Shown: piece by piece, positions 25,648 through 34,868 of the stretch
How the letters are laid out: each line of letters begins with the position of its first letter
Numbering within the stretch: position 1 is the first letter of the stretch
Source of the DNA: CBDCFV01 sp965261795
Lineage (GTDB): Bacteria > Chloroflexota > Dehalococcoidia > Lucifugimonadales > UBA3495
Assembly: GCA_965261795.1 (NCBI GenBank)
Contig: OZ253476.1
Span: 2,914,001-2,978,000 of the forward strand
Length of the DNA: 64,000 nucleotides
Reading direction: 5' to 3'
Made by a program: the position numbers and the translations under genes
Notes under the pieces: generated by a model
Database searches by the model: none
What the model was told of the DNA's origin: nothing
What the model saw: only the letters and a program-made list of their open reading frames with translations

Positions 25648-27663
25648 TGACTCCATCGCGTGGCTGGCCCGCCAGCTCATCGGACTTCAGAAGGACGGCG
25701 AGACCATCTTCGGCTCCACCATCATCGTGACCGACCGGGTGGTGCTGGACAGCCAGATCAGCGAGACCGTCAAGCAGTGTTCACCCAGGTGAACTCCACC
25801 GTGGGCCACGCGGAGAACTCCGGGGACCTCCGGCGGCTCATCACCGAGGGCAAGAAAATCATCATAACCACCGTCCAGAAGTTTCCCTTCATCCTGGACG
25901 CCATGACCCAGGAACACCTGGACAGGAACTTCGCCATCATGATCGACGAAGCCCACTCAAGCCAGGGAGGGCGCACCTCGGCCGTCATGAACATGGCCCT
26001 GGGGGACCTATCAGAAGAGGAGGAGGACGAGGACACATTTGAGGACCAGATCAACAAGCTCATCGAGGGCCGGAAGATGCTGGCCAACGCCAGCTACTTC
26101 GCATTCACGGCCACCCCCAAGAACAAGACCCTGGAGCTATTCGGGGACGCATCACCCCAGACCGACGGGACCGTGAAGCACCTCCCATTTCACAGCTACA
26201 CGATGAAGCAGGCCATCCAGGAAGGCTTCATCCTGGACGTGCTCGGCAACTACACGAGCATCCGGAGCTACTTCAACATCGTCAAGAAAATCGACGACGA
26301 CCCCGAGTTCGACTCCAGGCGCGCCCAGCGGCGCCTGCGCCACCATGTCGAGGGGCATGAGTACGCCGTCAGGGCCAAGGCAGAAATCATGGTGGACCAC
26401 TTCAACGAGTCGGTGTTCGGCCCAAGGCTCATGGGAGGGAAAGCCCGCGCGATGGTGGTGACCGACGGCGTAAACCGAGCCATCGACTACCACCTGGCCA
26501 TCAGCGAGTACATCAGGGAAAAGGAACTGCCCTTCCGGGCCATTGTGGCGTTCTCCGGGGAGCGGCACCACGAGGACAGGAGAGTCAGCGAGGCATCCCT
26601 GAACGGATTCCCGTCCAGGCAGATACCCGAGAAGGTGAAAGAGGACCCCTACCGCATACTCATATGTGCGGACAAGTTCCAGACGGGGTACAACGAGCCG
26701 CTGCTGAACACCATGTACGTCGATAAGACCCTGGGAGGAATCAAGGCGGTCCAGACCCTCTCCAGGCTGAACCGGGCCGCGCCCAACAAGGACAGCGTCT
26801 TCGTGCTGGACTTCATGAACGACACGGACGTCATCCAGGCATCCTTCGAGGACTATTACCAGACAACCATCCTGGCCGACGAGACCGACCCGGACAAGCT
26901 CCACGACCTGCGGGGCGCCCTGGACCAGCGCCAGGTCTACTCCTGGGACCAGGTGGACGGGTTTGTAGAGGCCTACCTGAACGGCGCGGACCGGGCCCAA
27001 CTGGACCCCACGCTCGACCTCTGCGTGGAGGAGTACCTGAAGCTCGACGAGGCTGGGCAGGTGGAGTTCAAGAGCTCGGCCAAGGCTTTCGTCCGGCTCT
27101 ACGCATTCCTCTCCCAAGTCCTGCCCTACGGGAACGCCCGGTGGGAGAAACTCTCGATCTTCCTGAATTTCCTGGTCCCGAAGCTGCCTGCGCCGGAGGA
27201 GCAGGACCTCTCCCGGGGCATCCTGGAAGCCGTGGACATGGACAGCTACCGGACCGAGCGGCAGGCAGCCCGGAGCATCAGCCTGGCCGAGGAGGACGCG
27301 GAGATAGACCCGGTGTTGGCCGCCGCTGGCGGGCAGGCCCGCGAACCCGAGATGGACCGACTCTCGAACATCATCGCCGCGTTTAACCAGACCTGGGGCG
27401 GGAACTTTTCGGAGCCCGAGCGGGTCGCGGAAATCCTCAACCGGATGCCGGACCAGGTGCTGGAGGACGACGCCTACCGGAACGCCAAGATGAACTCGGA
27501 CCGACAGAACGCCCAGATCGAGCACGACTCGGCAGTGAGACGGCTCATCACCGCAATGGTGAGATGCCAGACTGAACTCTACAAGGCATACAACGGGAAC
27601 GAGGAGTTCCGGGACTGGCTCGACGGGGAGATGTTCCAAGCGACCTACAATAACAGGAATTGA
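25648..27663 (+). pseudogene. hsdR: Type I restriction HsdR, 5' truncated and frameshifted
   Basis: The motor part of a type I restriction subunit. SIAWLARQL ... TIIVTDRVVLDSQISETVK lies in one frame to about 25785, then VNSTVGHAENSGDL onward in the next. Present are the DEAH-like motif MIDEAHSSQGG, SYFAFTATPKNKTLELFG, ILICADKFQTGYNEPLL and VQTLSRLNRAAPNKD. Missing are the N-terminal PD-(D/E)xK nuclease and the Walker A motif that normally precedes SIAWLA (about 300 residues). No hsdM or hsdS is nearby. This is a dead relic of a type I system abutting the type II pair. Confidence 0.87.
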
Positions 27664-27693
27664 CGACAGCGTCTAGGGGCGTTATGCTCTACC

Positions 27694-28923
27694 TAGGACG
27701 ATTGCAAAGTCAGATTGCATGTCCGAAGAGGCGTGCGATAGTCTGTTCCGGGCGGAATGCACAGGTCTTGGCTCGCAGCAGCATGGACATTCCGGAAGGA
27801 AACCATCCTTCCAGACGCAAGGTGTTCAAACTGATATTCACCAGAGTGGCAAAGACCTCACCCAACCCCGGACGGCGCAGCGTGTGCCGGTCTTCATCCC
27901 AACTGCGGTCTTTCACGTGATGCAGGTTGTTCTCAATGCTCCAATGGCTGCGGAACAGCCGGAGCATCTCACCGGGGCTGCACCGGTGGGGAGGCAGGCT
28001 GGTCAGCAGATACCAACACTCTTTGGATGCTTCACCAGTGGCTATGGCCACTCTCACTTTTTCCACCATTGCGGCCTGCTGCGCCCCGGGAAACCCCAGT
28101 TCCTCCCGGATATAGTCGGCTACTTCGGTGTTGGCCCAGAGCCGCCGTATCTCGACACTGTCCGCTTTTTTTCTTTGGTCTCTGCTTGCGGTTCCCCCAG
28201 CTCATCCTCCGGAAACCCATCCGATATGGCGGCCAGCAAAGTTGGCCGGTTTCCTTTGACCCGCACCAGGTAGTCACGTCCGTGGCTTACTATGGCTTGG
28301 CAAAGACCCCGTTCCGTATACAGAGCGTCCATGGTGAGCAGTTGCAGGCCGGGATAACGCTCAAACAACTGGCCCAGCCGGTCGCGCAACACCTTCGGTT
28401 CGTACCGCTTCTCAGTCATCGGCCACTGGGCCAGACACAACTTCAAGTCGTGGGCCAGGACATTCACCATCCCCAGCGGATTCCCCCCAGCGTCCTCGGA
28501 CTGTTCAGCCCACTTCCCATCAACCGAAGCATTCATCCGCTGGTCTTTCACAATCCCCTCAACCCAGCCAATCAAAGCCTCCTGCAACTGCTCCAAGGAA
28601 ACCCCCGCCAATGCCCGGGAGATCGTGGTGGCGTGGGGAGTCCGGTCTCGAACGAAGCCCAAGGGTTCCTTCAGCGTTTGCCAATGCAATTGCCCGAACA
28701 GTGCTATATGGGCCATCGTGGTTTGACCGCTTACCAGACCCAATAACGTCAACCGCAAAATCGCCTGAAAGGGGTGTCTGACTCCCCGGGACTTCCTCGG
28801 GTCCGGCACTTGTTCCAAGCTCTTGAAAAGGGATTCCGTCGCCGCTTCCATACCCTCACACCTCACATTCGCTCTTTCTCCCTCCTCTTTTATCCTTTTT
28901 ACCCTGACTTTGCAATCGTCCTA
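27694..28923 (-). mobile_element. ISAs1-family element with 10-bp target duplication
   Basis: TAGGACGATTGCAAAGTCAG (27694-27713) and its exact reverse complement (28904-28923) form perfect 20-bp terminal repeats. ATGCTCTACC is duplicated at 27684-27693 and 28924-28933, the expected size for this family. The 1,230-bp element is complete at DNA level, a sign of recent insertion. It landed 31 bases after the HsdR remnant. Confidence 0.92.
27710..28851 (-). CDS. ISAs1-family transposase in two frames
   Basis: From ATG 28851 (MEAATESLFKSLEQVPDPRKSRG) the protein has the DDE_Tnp_1-associated N-terminal region, the first Asp in NASVDGKW, the second in LLTMDALYTERG, and ends near 28120. The C-terminal part with SHWSIENNLHHVKDRSWDEDRH continues in another frame to 27710. 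A run of seven A (GAAAAAAAGCGG on the minus strand, about 28170) is where a -1 shift gives the continuous reading EKKADSVEIRRLWANTEVADYI. Either the transposase is made by frameshifting or one A was lost. Confidence 0.85.
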
Positions 28924-29218
28924 ATGCTCTACCCCAGGAACGCATGAGCAATCGGCAACCCGTAACCCCAACCGATGCAGGTTATTTGTTGAATAAATCT
29001 CACGGGTTGATGACACCAACATTTCTACTTTAATAAGGTCAAGTTTGCGTCTAATACTCTGATCGCTGAACATAATAGCTGATACCCGCTCCCTCGTTTC
29101 CCGACGAAAGGGGACCAGACCGACCATTACTGTGCTGTACAACCCCCTGACCTTTCTCTCCACCCTGCCTACGGGTCTCAACTCTTCCGAATTATCTGAA
29201 CCATTAAATCTACTGGAT
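28924..29218 (-). other. Truncated open frame next to ISAs1
   Basis: Downstream of the methyltransferase an open frame (start perhaps at 29127, MVGLVPFRRETRERVSAIMF) runs to the IS junction, where the terminal TAG of the IS supplies the stop (GVEH-stop). Before insertion it would have continued about ten codons further. Support is weak: composition only. Confidence 0.25.
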
Positions 29219-29911
29219 TCATGCAGGAGGCTCCCAGGGGGAAGAACCGACAGTTCGTTTCCAGAGCACCAAGAAATATGAGTGAGTTTTGCGAGCGTGG
29301 ACTTGTCGAACCAAGCTACTGACACCGGGGCGGTTTTTTCGGACGACAACGAAAAGGTCTTCGGTAACGAACCCCAGGCCCTCATAAGCCTGGATAATTT
29401 CCACGTGAGTCAGGCGCTGACGATTGGCGCATACCTCGTCTTGGCACTTTACGATGAACGCGCCACGTTCTCTCAACACCCGAAACGCCTCCACCCCCGC
29501 CTGTTTGTAGAGTTCAAGAACAGCCTCGTGGTACTTCTTGGCCGTGTTGTTGCCCGTTCCGTTGTTCCGATAATGAGATTCAAATGCAGGTTCCCATTCG
29601 TGGGCTGTACCTCCGGGAGAGTGCATATAGGGAGGGTCAAGCACAACACAATCAACCGAATCGTCTTGATAAGGAAGGTCGCGGCAGTCGATGCCAGACG
29701 AAATATCGGTTGGCCGCAAGTCGTATTTCCCTTTGGGGATGTTTCTCCAAAACACGCCCTTCCCGAATGTCACGTCGGCAACGATACTACTTGGAGAGAC
29801 ATACAGGGCCAAGGTTCTGGGAAACACTTCGGCGTTCCCATCGGTATAGGCACTGAATACCAAATCGTTGGTTGGAGACCCATTACGGACTTCTCTGGGT
29901 TCCTTCAGCAT
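29219..29911 (-). CDS. DNA methyltransferase (DPPY class)
   Basis: A 230-residue S-adenosylmethionine-dependent DNA methyltransferase. Residues 42-55 (SIVADVTFGKGVFW) correspond to motif I and VVLDPPYMHSPGG (about 88-100) is catalytic motif IV. GAFIVKCQDEV and the C-terminal HSYFLVLWK strand complete the fold. It is short, with no separate target-recognition domain, like orphan methyltransferases of phages and plasmids. No partner nuclease adjoins it. ATG 29911 starts the frame. Such enzymes protect an element from host restriction; the target base is not determined. Confidence 0.85.
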   Translation of the reverse strand: MLKEPREVRNGSPTNDLVFSAYTDGNAEVFPRTLALYVSPSSIVADVTFGKGVFWRNIPKGKYDLRPTDISSGIDCRDLPYQDDSVDCVVLDPPYMHSPGGTAHEWEPAFESHYRNNGTGNNTAKKYHEAVLELYKQAGVEAFRVLRERGAFIVKCQDEVCANRQRLTHVEIIQAYEGLGFVTEDLFVVVRKNRPGVSSLVRQVHARKTHSYFLVLWKRTVGSSPWEPPA

Positions 29912-30051
29912 TTAAGCTTCTCTACTATGCCACCAAGTCTTGATACCGGAGCCACTTCCCTTCACCGTTCAACCCAACAGAGCGGAGGATGTAAAGCGTT
30001 TTGGGGAGAATTGTATATAATGCCCTTTACTTACGATGGGAACCCGCCCGC

Positions 30052-31545
30052 TCAGCCGATCACAGCCGGCTGCTCGTACTTCAACCAGCAACCCTCATTA
30101 TCCAAGGGACCGTACTCCGCCAGCCGACCGATGGTCGTAGTCAGCATAGAGACCTTCATGGAACGGCCCACCCGTTGGAACAGCCCCTCCGCCGCCTCGT
30201 TCCAGCAAACCACCAACGCCGGCCAAGCGTCTCCGCGCCGGTCTGAAGCGTATCCGTTGAGCTTACGCCGGATTCTCCCCTCGCTCCGGGCGCTGCGCTC
30301 GTACTCGAAGTAAGCCCAAGTTGGGCCGAAGGGGCTCCGCTCCAAGAACACGAGTCCGTCCGGGGAGATGCCGCCGCTGCCTCCGAGATGCTCCCAAGAA
30401 CGCCAGCCGGCGGCCGCCGGAAGCCCCGCCGCCAAGAAATGACCAATGAAGGACATCACGCCGTCCTCATGGGCACGGAGGCTGGGCCGACCCACCCAAG
30501 ACAGGGAATGTATCCGGTCCTTGCAATGAGCGTAATGCACCCGGTCCCGGCGGGCGATGCAGTCAACGCCCCGCGTGGTGGTCATGTAGCGGTACCGTCC
30601 CCGGTCTTGGACCCGTCCGATCAGGCCCCGGTCCAAGAGGTCTGAACAGGAACGCTGGGCGGAACGCCCCGCGGAGGACTCGCAGAGAGATTGGCGGGCC
30701 ATGCCGAGAGTGATCCCCGGCCACTGCGCCACCGCCTCCAAGGTACGGCCCGATACAGCGCCCCGTTTCTCCCTCCAAGGAGACTCAGCAAGACGCCGTT
30801 CCCAACCCCAGCCGCCGAAGCTCCGCAACCGGACCGGCTGGTGGACCCAGCCCCGGCTGGGGCGGCAGTCGCGGGCCCCGGACCGGCTGCCGTCGCGGGC
30901 GCACACCACCGCCACTTGGTCTTCAAGATAGTACCGGCGGGCCGCCCGGTAGACAAGCTCACGCTGCCACTGGTCATTGACGACGAAGAGCAGCAACCCC
31001 GGCCAAGGGGCTTCGGGAGAAACGGACATCTCCCGGAGGTCCGGTCCCAACCGGGACAACCGGGAGGCGATACGGTCTTCAGACTGGAAGGAGCCGCTCC
31101 AGAACAGAGCAACCCAGCCCCTCTCGTAGCGGGCCACGGCGTCGAGGCTGGCATTGTCGAACCAGTGGAAAGCCTCAAAGGCCCCCAAGTCCCGGACTCC
31201 AGCCGCAGCGGGATAGAACCACTCCACCGAGGGGAGCCGTTCCAGCAACCTGCACCGGGAAGGTTCCTCGTGCCAACTGGAGCCCAGACGGCCCAAGAGA
31301 GAGAGACCTTGGTCCGTGATGAACCAACGCATGTACAGGGGAGCGGACCAGCCAAGGTACACCGAGTCCGCCAACCCCAAGTCCCTGAGCTGACCCAGCC
31401 GGAGATAGGCCATAGAGGTGCTGAAGCCCGCCAGTGCAGTGAGGTCCCCGGCCGTCGCCAAGGGGAGCTCCACAAGGACGTTCAGCACCCGGAGAGCACT
31501 CTCGGAGATTCCGGCAACGACGCCGGTCTCGGAGAGAAGAGACAC
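30052..31545 (-). CDS. Replication-relaxation-like winged-helix protein
   Basis: A 497-residue protein with an N-terminal winged helix (residues 15-60, LPLATAGDLTALAGFSTSMAYLRLGQL), a second one (about 280-340) and a C-terminal domain with ISPDGLVFLER and WAYFEYERSARSEGRIRRKLNGYA. The P-D-G ... E-x-E ... R-x-x-K pattern is that of the Replic_Relax family of plasmid and ICE proteins. Members are thought to act at replication or relaxation of the element; a nuclease-like site is suggested but unproven. It starts three bases after the HerA/TraG gene stop, so the two are co-translated. A damaged copy of the pair lies at 21.1-23.3 kb. Confidence 0.75.
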   Translation of the reverse strand: MSLLSETGVVAGISESALRVLNVLVELPLATAGDLTALAGFSTSMAYLRLGQLRDLGLADSVYLGWSAPLYMRWFITDQGLSLLGRLGSSWHEEPSRCRLLERLPSVEWFYPAAAGVRDLGAFEAFHWFDNASLDAVARYERGWVALFWSGSFQSEDRIASRLSRLGPDLREMSVSPEAPWPGLLLFVVNDQWQRELVYRAARRYYLEDQVAVVCARDGSRSGARDCRPSRGWVHQPVRLRSFGGWGWERRLAESPWREKRGAVSGRTLEAVAQWPGITLGMARQSLCESSAGRSAQRSCSDLLDRGLIGRVQDRGRYRYMTTTRGVDCIARRDRVHYAHCKDRIHSLSWVGRPSLRAHEDGVMSFIGHFLAAGLPAAAGWRSWEHLGGSGGISPDGLVFLERSPFGPTWAYFEYERSARSEGRIRRKLNGYASDRRGDAWPALVVCWNEAAEGLFQRVGRSMKVSMLTTTIGRLAEYGPLDNEGCWLKYEQPAVIG

Positions 31546-31548
31546 TTG

Positions 31549-34500
31549 CTAATCTCCTGAACCGGGGCGGCGGAGCTTACCGATACTGCGCACCGGACCG
31601 GAGTCAGACATCGCTTCAGCCAATTCACGCCGGGCTTGGACCAACGCTTCCTCCCGGGCAGCAGCCAACCCCTCGGCGACCCCCGCCTCCACCTTGGGGG
31701 CGACCTCGGACTCGGCTGTAGTTCTAGCCTTACGGTAAGCCCGGCTGGTCTGGTTGCCTATGCGCCGGTCGATAGCCTTACGCACCCCCGAGTCGCGGTT
31801 GCCCTCCTTGAGGATATATTCCAAGACTTCCGGGGCCAGCTTGCTGTTCTCGACAGACTCAGGATCCAAGCCGGAGACCGCCGAAGTCCCGCCCCCGGAG
31901 GCAACGAAGGACGAGACTCCGGCGGGCCCGGCCACAGCCGGCTCAAGCAAAACAGGTTCGGAAACCGGTCCGGGTTCCGGTCCGGGTTCCGGCTCATTCT
32001 TGCTGCCGTTCTTCTCCGCCCGCCGTGCGGAGCGGTTGGGGCGCCCAGCCGCCCCCGAACGGTTGGCCTGTTCGTACAGACCGGACAGGGACTCTGAGTC
32101 CCCACCGCCGGAGTCCCCGGTCCCCGCATCGTCACCCTCGCCCTCCGGTCCCTTGGAAACGGACCCGGAGCCGAGCTTGCTGCCGGAGTCCAGCCATTGC
32201 TGCACCTCCCGGTCCATCCGCTCCCGGGTTTCCGCGAAATCTACGGTATAGGCCAAGGAGGCGTCCAAGACAGCCTTCACCGACGCCTCGGAGCCGTGGA
32301 CCACGTCGGGAGGAGGAAGCGTTCTCATGGAGAAAGCGGGGTAGCAGACGGTATCCGAGTTAACCCGGACGCAGCAGTGGCGGGGGTTGAGATTGACCAA
32401 GAGTTGCTCCGGCACCCTTTCGGAGTCCATCTCCGGAGAGATGATGCGAGCGTCCTCAGCCGCCATCTGGTAGCCGATGATCACTCCCACGTTGCCAAGC
32501 ACGCCGGACTTGAGCTTGCGTTCGTTGGTGTCGAGCCGCGCCAAGGACTGGGTAGCCAGGAGCATGCTGCAACCGTACTTCCGTATCTCGGCGAACATCC
32601 CCTCCCAGTCCGCCCCCGTCACGGTCTGGAACTCGTCGCAGACCAAGAGGCACTTGGCCCTTTCGGAGGGCGCCAACCTTTCCTGATCGCGGAGCGCGGA
32701 GTCCAGCAGGCTGACGATGGTGCCGCCCATGAGGGCGGCCGGACCGACGCCGATGCTGCCTTGGGCTGTGGAGACCAGCAGGACCAAGCCTTCGGAGAGA
32801 ACGTTGGAGAACAGGATGGTGGACTCCCGCTGTCCCATGATCACCGAAGAACGCTTGTTGGAGGCGTAGGCCCCGATACGGCTGTGGACTGGGCCGACGG
32901 CTTCAGCCCTCTGCTCCCTCGGCCAGTTCAGGTACATCTTGAACCACTGCTTGAGGCGGGGGTCCTTGACCCGGGACAGCGCCCGGCGCTGGAAGGGGCT
33001 CATCTCGGTCTTGGTGTTCTTGCCCTGGCCGGTCTCCACGCCGTCTTCGAGCAGGCTCAGGATATCCAGCATGGTGAGCATGTCATCCCGCCGGGTATCG
33101 GGATGAGAATTAAACTCGTAGACAATGAGGAGAGAGTTCTTCAGAAGGTCCTCCAAGCGCGACCCCCAGTGCTCCCACAGGTGCTTGACGGTATTGATGA
33201 TGGTGTCCACGCAGCGGTCCCGGTCGGGGAAGAGTTCGGGGTCCACCAAGTTGATACCGGGGACCCGGTCCAAGCGCCCGAAGTCCAAGAGGCGCACCTT
33301 GTGAGCGATTTCAGGGGGCACCAACTCCAGGATCTCCCGCACCAAGTCGGCGTGGGGGTCGATGACGACCACAGCCCCCTCGTCCTTGCCCTCCGCTTTA
33401 CGCCGCAGCTTGTAGTCGATGATGTGCTTGATGAAAGTGGACTTACCGGTGCCGGAACGGCCCAAGACGATGCCGTGCTTGCGGATAGCGGACTCAGGTA
33501 TCCTTACCTCACGGGTGCCGGCCATTCCGACCAGGGGGCCGGAGTCCTGCCCCCCTGTGCTGAGGTCTCCCAAGAAGGGGACCAAGGCGCCGGAGGCGAT
33601 GCGCTCCATGGACGCCATTTCGCCCATTCCCAAGGGCAAATGCCAGAGCGAAGCGGCCTCCCGGGCTGAGAGCACCGTGCGGCGGGCCCGTTTGGCGTCG
33701 ATCCAGCCGAGAACCTGACTCCCGCCGACGAAGGGATGGTCCCGGTGCTCCCTGTAGAGGGACCCACCGTCGTAACTCACCAGCTTTCCGGGGTCCCAAG
33801 AATTGCCCGCGGGGTCGTCGAAGGAGCGGATGCAATCGATCACCTGCTTGATCCCGGTCCGGGCCACCTCGACGTCGGCCTCGTTGCGGTATATCCGCAC
33901 CACTTGGAGTTCGGCCCAGAAGCCGAGGGACTTCAGCTTCTCCTCGACCAGCACTTCGTCCAAGTAGGGCCGCTGGCTGCGGCCTCCGAACTTGCGCCAG
34001 AGGCCGAACCCGGCGGCGGCGGCAGCAGCCGCGGCCACGTCGAACAGGACCATGCCAAGAATGTTCCCATTGTTCCAGAAGAGCCAATTCATAAGAGCGG
34101 TCCCGCCCAATGCGCCGAGCGCGAGGATGGTCCCCATGCTGGGGCCAGTGTCGAACTTGGAGGGGCTGCCGGCGCTGGGAGTCCGGTCATCGCCGTCGCG
34201 CCGGCCTTGTATCAGCTTCTGCCAAGGAAGGCTCCAGTTCTCCGGAGCGGGGCGTATGACCAAACGGATGCCCATCCGGTCCGAGCCTTGGCCCTCGGCG
34301 AAGAGGGATGTATTGCCGGAGATGACGCCGATGACCCCGGCCAAGGGGTCCATCTGGGACTGTTGTATCACCCCGTCGTCGATAACCCGCAGGGGAAGAT
34401 AGCTGTCCCAGAGGAGCCCCAAGGGCTGGACCAAGGCCCGTTCGTCCTCGTCGAGGGTCAACCAATCGCCGGCGTCACTTTCGCCGACCTCACCGGGGAC

Positions 34501-34764
34501 GTCCCCCATGAGGTGAGACGAGATCATCGCTTGAGGAAAATAGGCGTTGAAGACGCCCTGCAGGCTGTCCCCGTGAGTGGCGCGGACGCCGTAGTGCATG
34601 ACTCCATCAACGCCGAACAGTTCCAAGGAGATGGTGTCGTCGGAGTTCCTGACGCCGCGCAGCAGGTTCTCCATGGGCATGATAGACCAACCGCCATCCT
34701 GGGGCGGGACGACCTTGAAGACCGACACCGGGCCGGTCGCCCGGTCAGGAGAGAGAATACTCAT
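31549..34764 (-). CDS. TraG/VirD4-HerA-like DNA-transfer ATPase
   Basis: A 1,071-residue ATPase starting at ATG 34764 (MSILSPDRATG). Residues 1-200 form an N-terminal beta-rich domain; 210-255 is a double membrane segment (MGTILALGALGGTALMNWLF, NILGMVLFDVAAAAAAA). The FtsK/HerA core follows with Walker A GRSGTGKST (435-443), VVVIDPHADLV, Walker B CLLVCDEFQTV and LLATQSLARL. The last 200 residues are acidic and Gly/Ser/Pro-rich (PEPGPEPGP). This architecture is that of coupling proteins that pump DNA during conjugation. It faces the primase-like gene divergently and is followed at three bases by the relaxation-like protein. Confidence 0.9.
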   Translation of the reverse strand: MSILSPDRATGPVSVFKVVPPQDGGWSIMPMENLLRGVRNSDDTISLELFGVDGVMHYGVRATHGDSLQGVFNAYFPQAMISSHLMGDVPGEVGESDAGDWLTLDEDERALVQPLGLLWDSYLPLRVIDDGVIQQSQMDPLAGVIGVISGNTSLFAEGQGSDRMGIRLVIRPAPENWSLPWQKLIQGRRDGDDRTPSAGSPSKFDTGPSMGTILALGALGGTALMNWLFWNNGNILGMVLFDVAAAAAAAAGFGLWRKFGGRSQRPYLDEVLVEEKLKSLGFWAELQVVRIYRNEADVEVARTGIKQVIDCIRSFDDPAGNSWDPGKLVSYDGGSLYREHRDHPFVGGSQVLGWIDAKRARRTVLSAREAASLWHLPLGMGEMASMERIASGALVPFLGDLSTGGQDSGPLVGMAGTREVRIPESAIRKHGIVLGRSGTGKSTFIKHIIDYKLRRKAEGKDEGAVVVIDPHADLVREILELVPPEIAHKVRLLDFGRLDRVPGINLVDPELFPDRDRCVDTIINTVKHLWEHWGSRLEDLLKNSLLIVYEFNSHPDTRRDDMLTMLDILSLLEDGVETGQGKNTKTEMSPFQRRALSRVKDPRLKQWFKMYLNWPREQRAEAVGPVHSRIGAYASNKRSSVIMGQRESTILFSNVLSEGLVLLVSTAQGSIGVGPAALMGGTIVSLLDSALRDQERLAPSERAKCLLVCDEFQTVTGADWEGMFAEIRKYGCSMLLATQSLARLDTNERKLKSGVLGNVGVIIGYQMAAEDARIISPEMDSERVPEQLLVNLNPRHCCVRVNSDTVCYPAFSMRTLPPPDVVHGSEASVKAVLDASLAYTVDFAETRERMDREVQQWLDSGSKLGSGSVSKGPEGEGDDAGTGDSGGGDSESLSGLYEQANRSGAAGRPNRSARRAEKNGSKNEPEPGPEPGPVSEPVLLEPAVAGPAGVSSFVASGGGTSAVSGLDPESVENSKLAPEVLEYILKEGNRDSGVRKAIDRRIGNQTSRAYRKARTTAESEVAPKVEAGVAEGLAAAREEALVQARRELAEAMSDSGPVRSIGKLRRPGSGD

Positions 34765-34868
34765 AGAAACACATCCCCATCCGCAAAAGCGTGTTGTAAG
34801 AACCAAAAGTTAGAATCGATCATACAGGACAAGCGGAAGAGGAAGCTTTGGCGTTAGGAGGCTCGCAG

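Noticed and set aside
26152..27639. A 495-codon minus-strand frame opposite HsdR
   Set aside because: It is a shadow of the HsdR coding region; only the plus-strand frame carries helicase motifs.
30001..30030. Plus-strand promoter with TATAAT at 30016-30021
   Set aside because: No -35 at 16-18 bases and no plus-strand gene follows; the downstream genes are on the minus strand.
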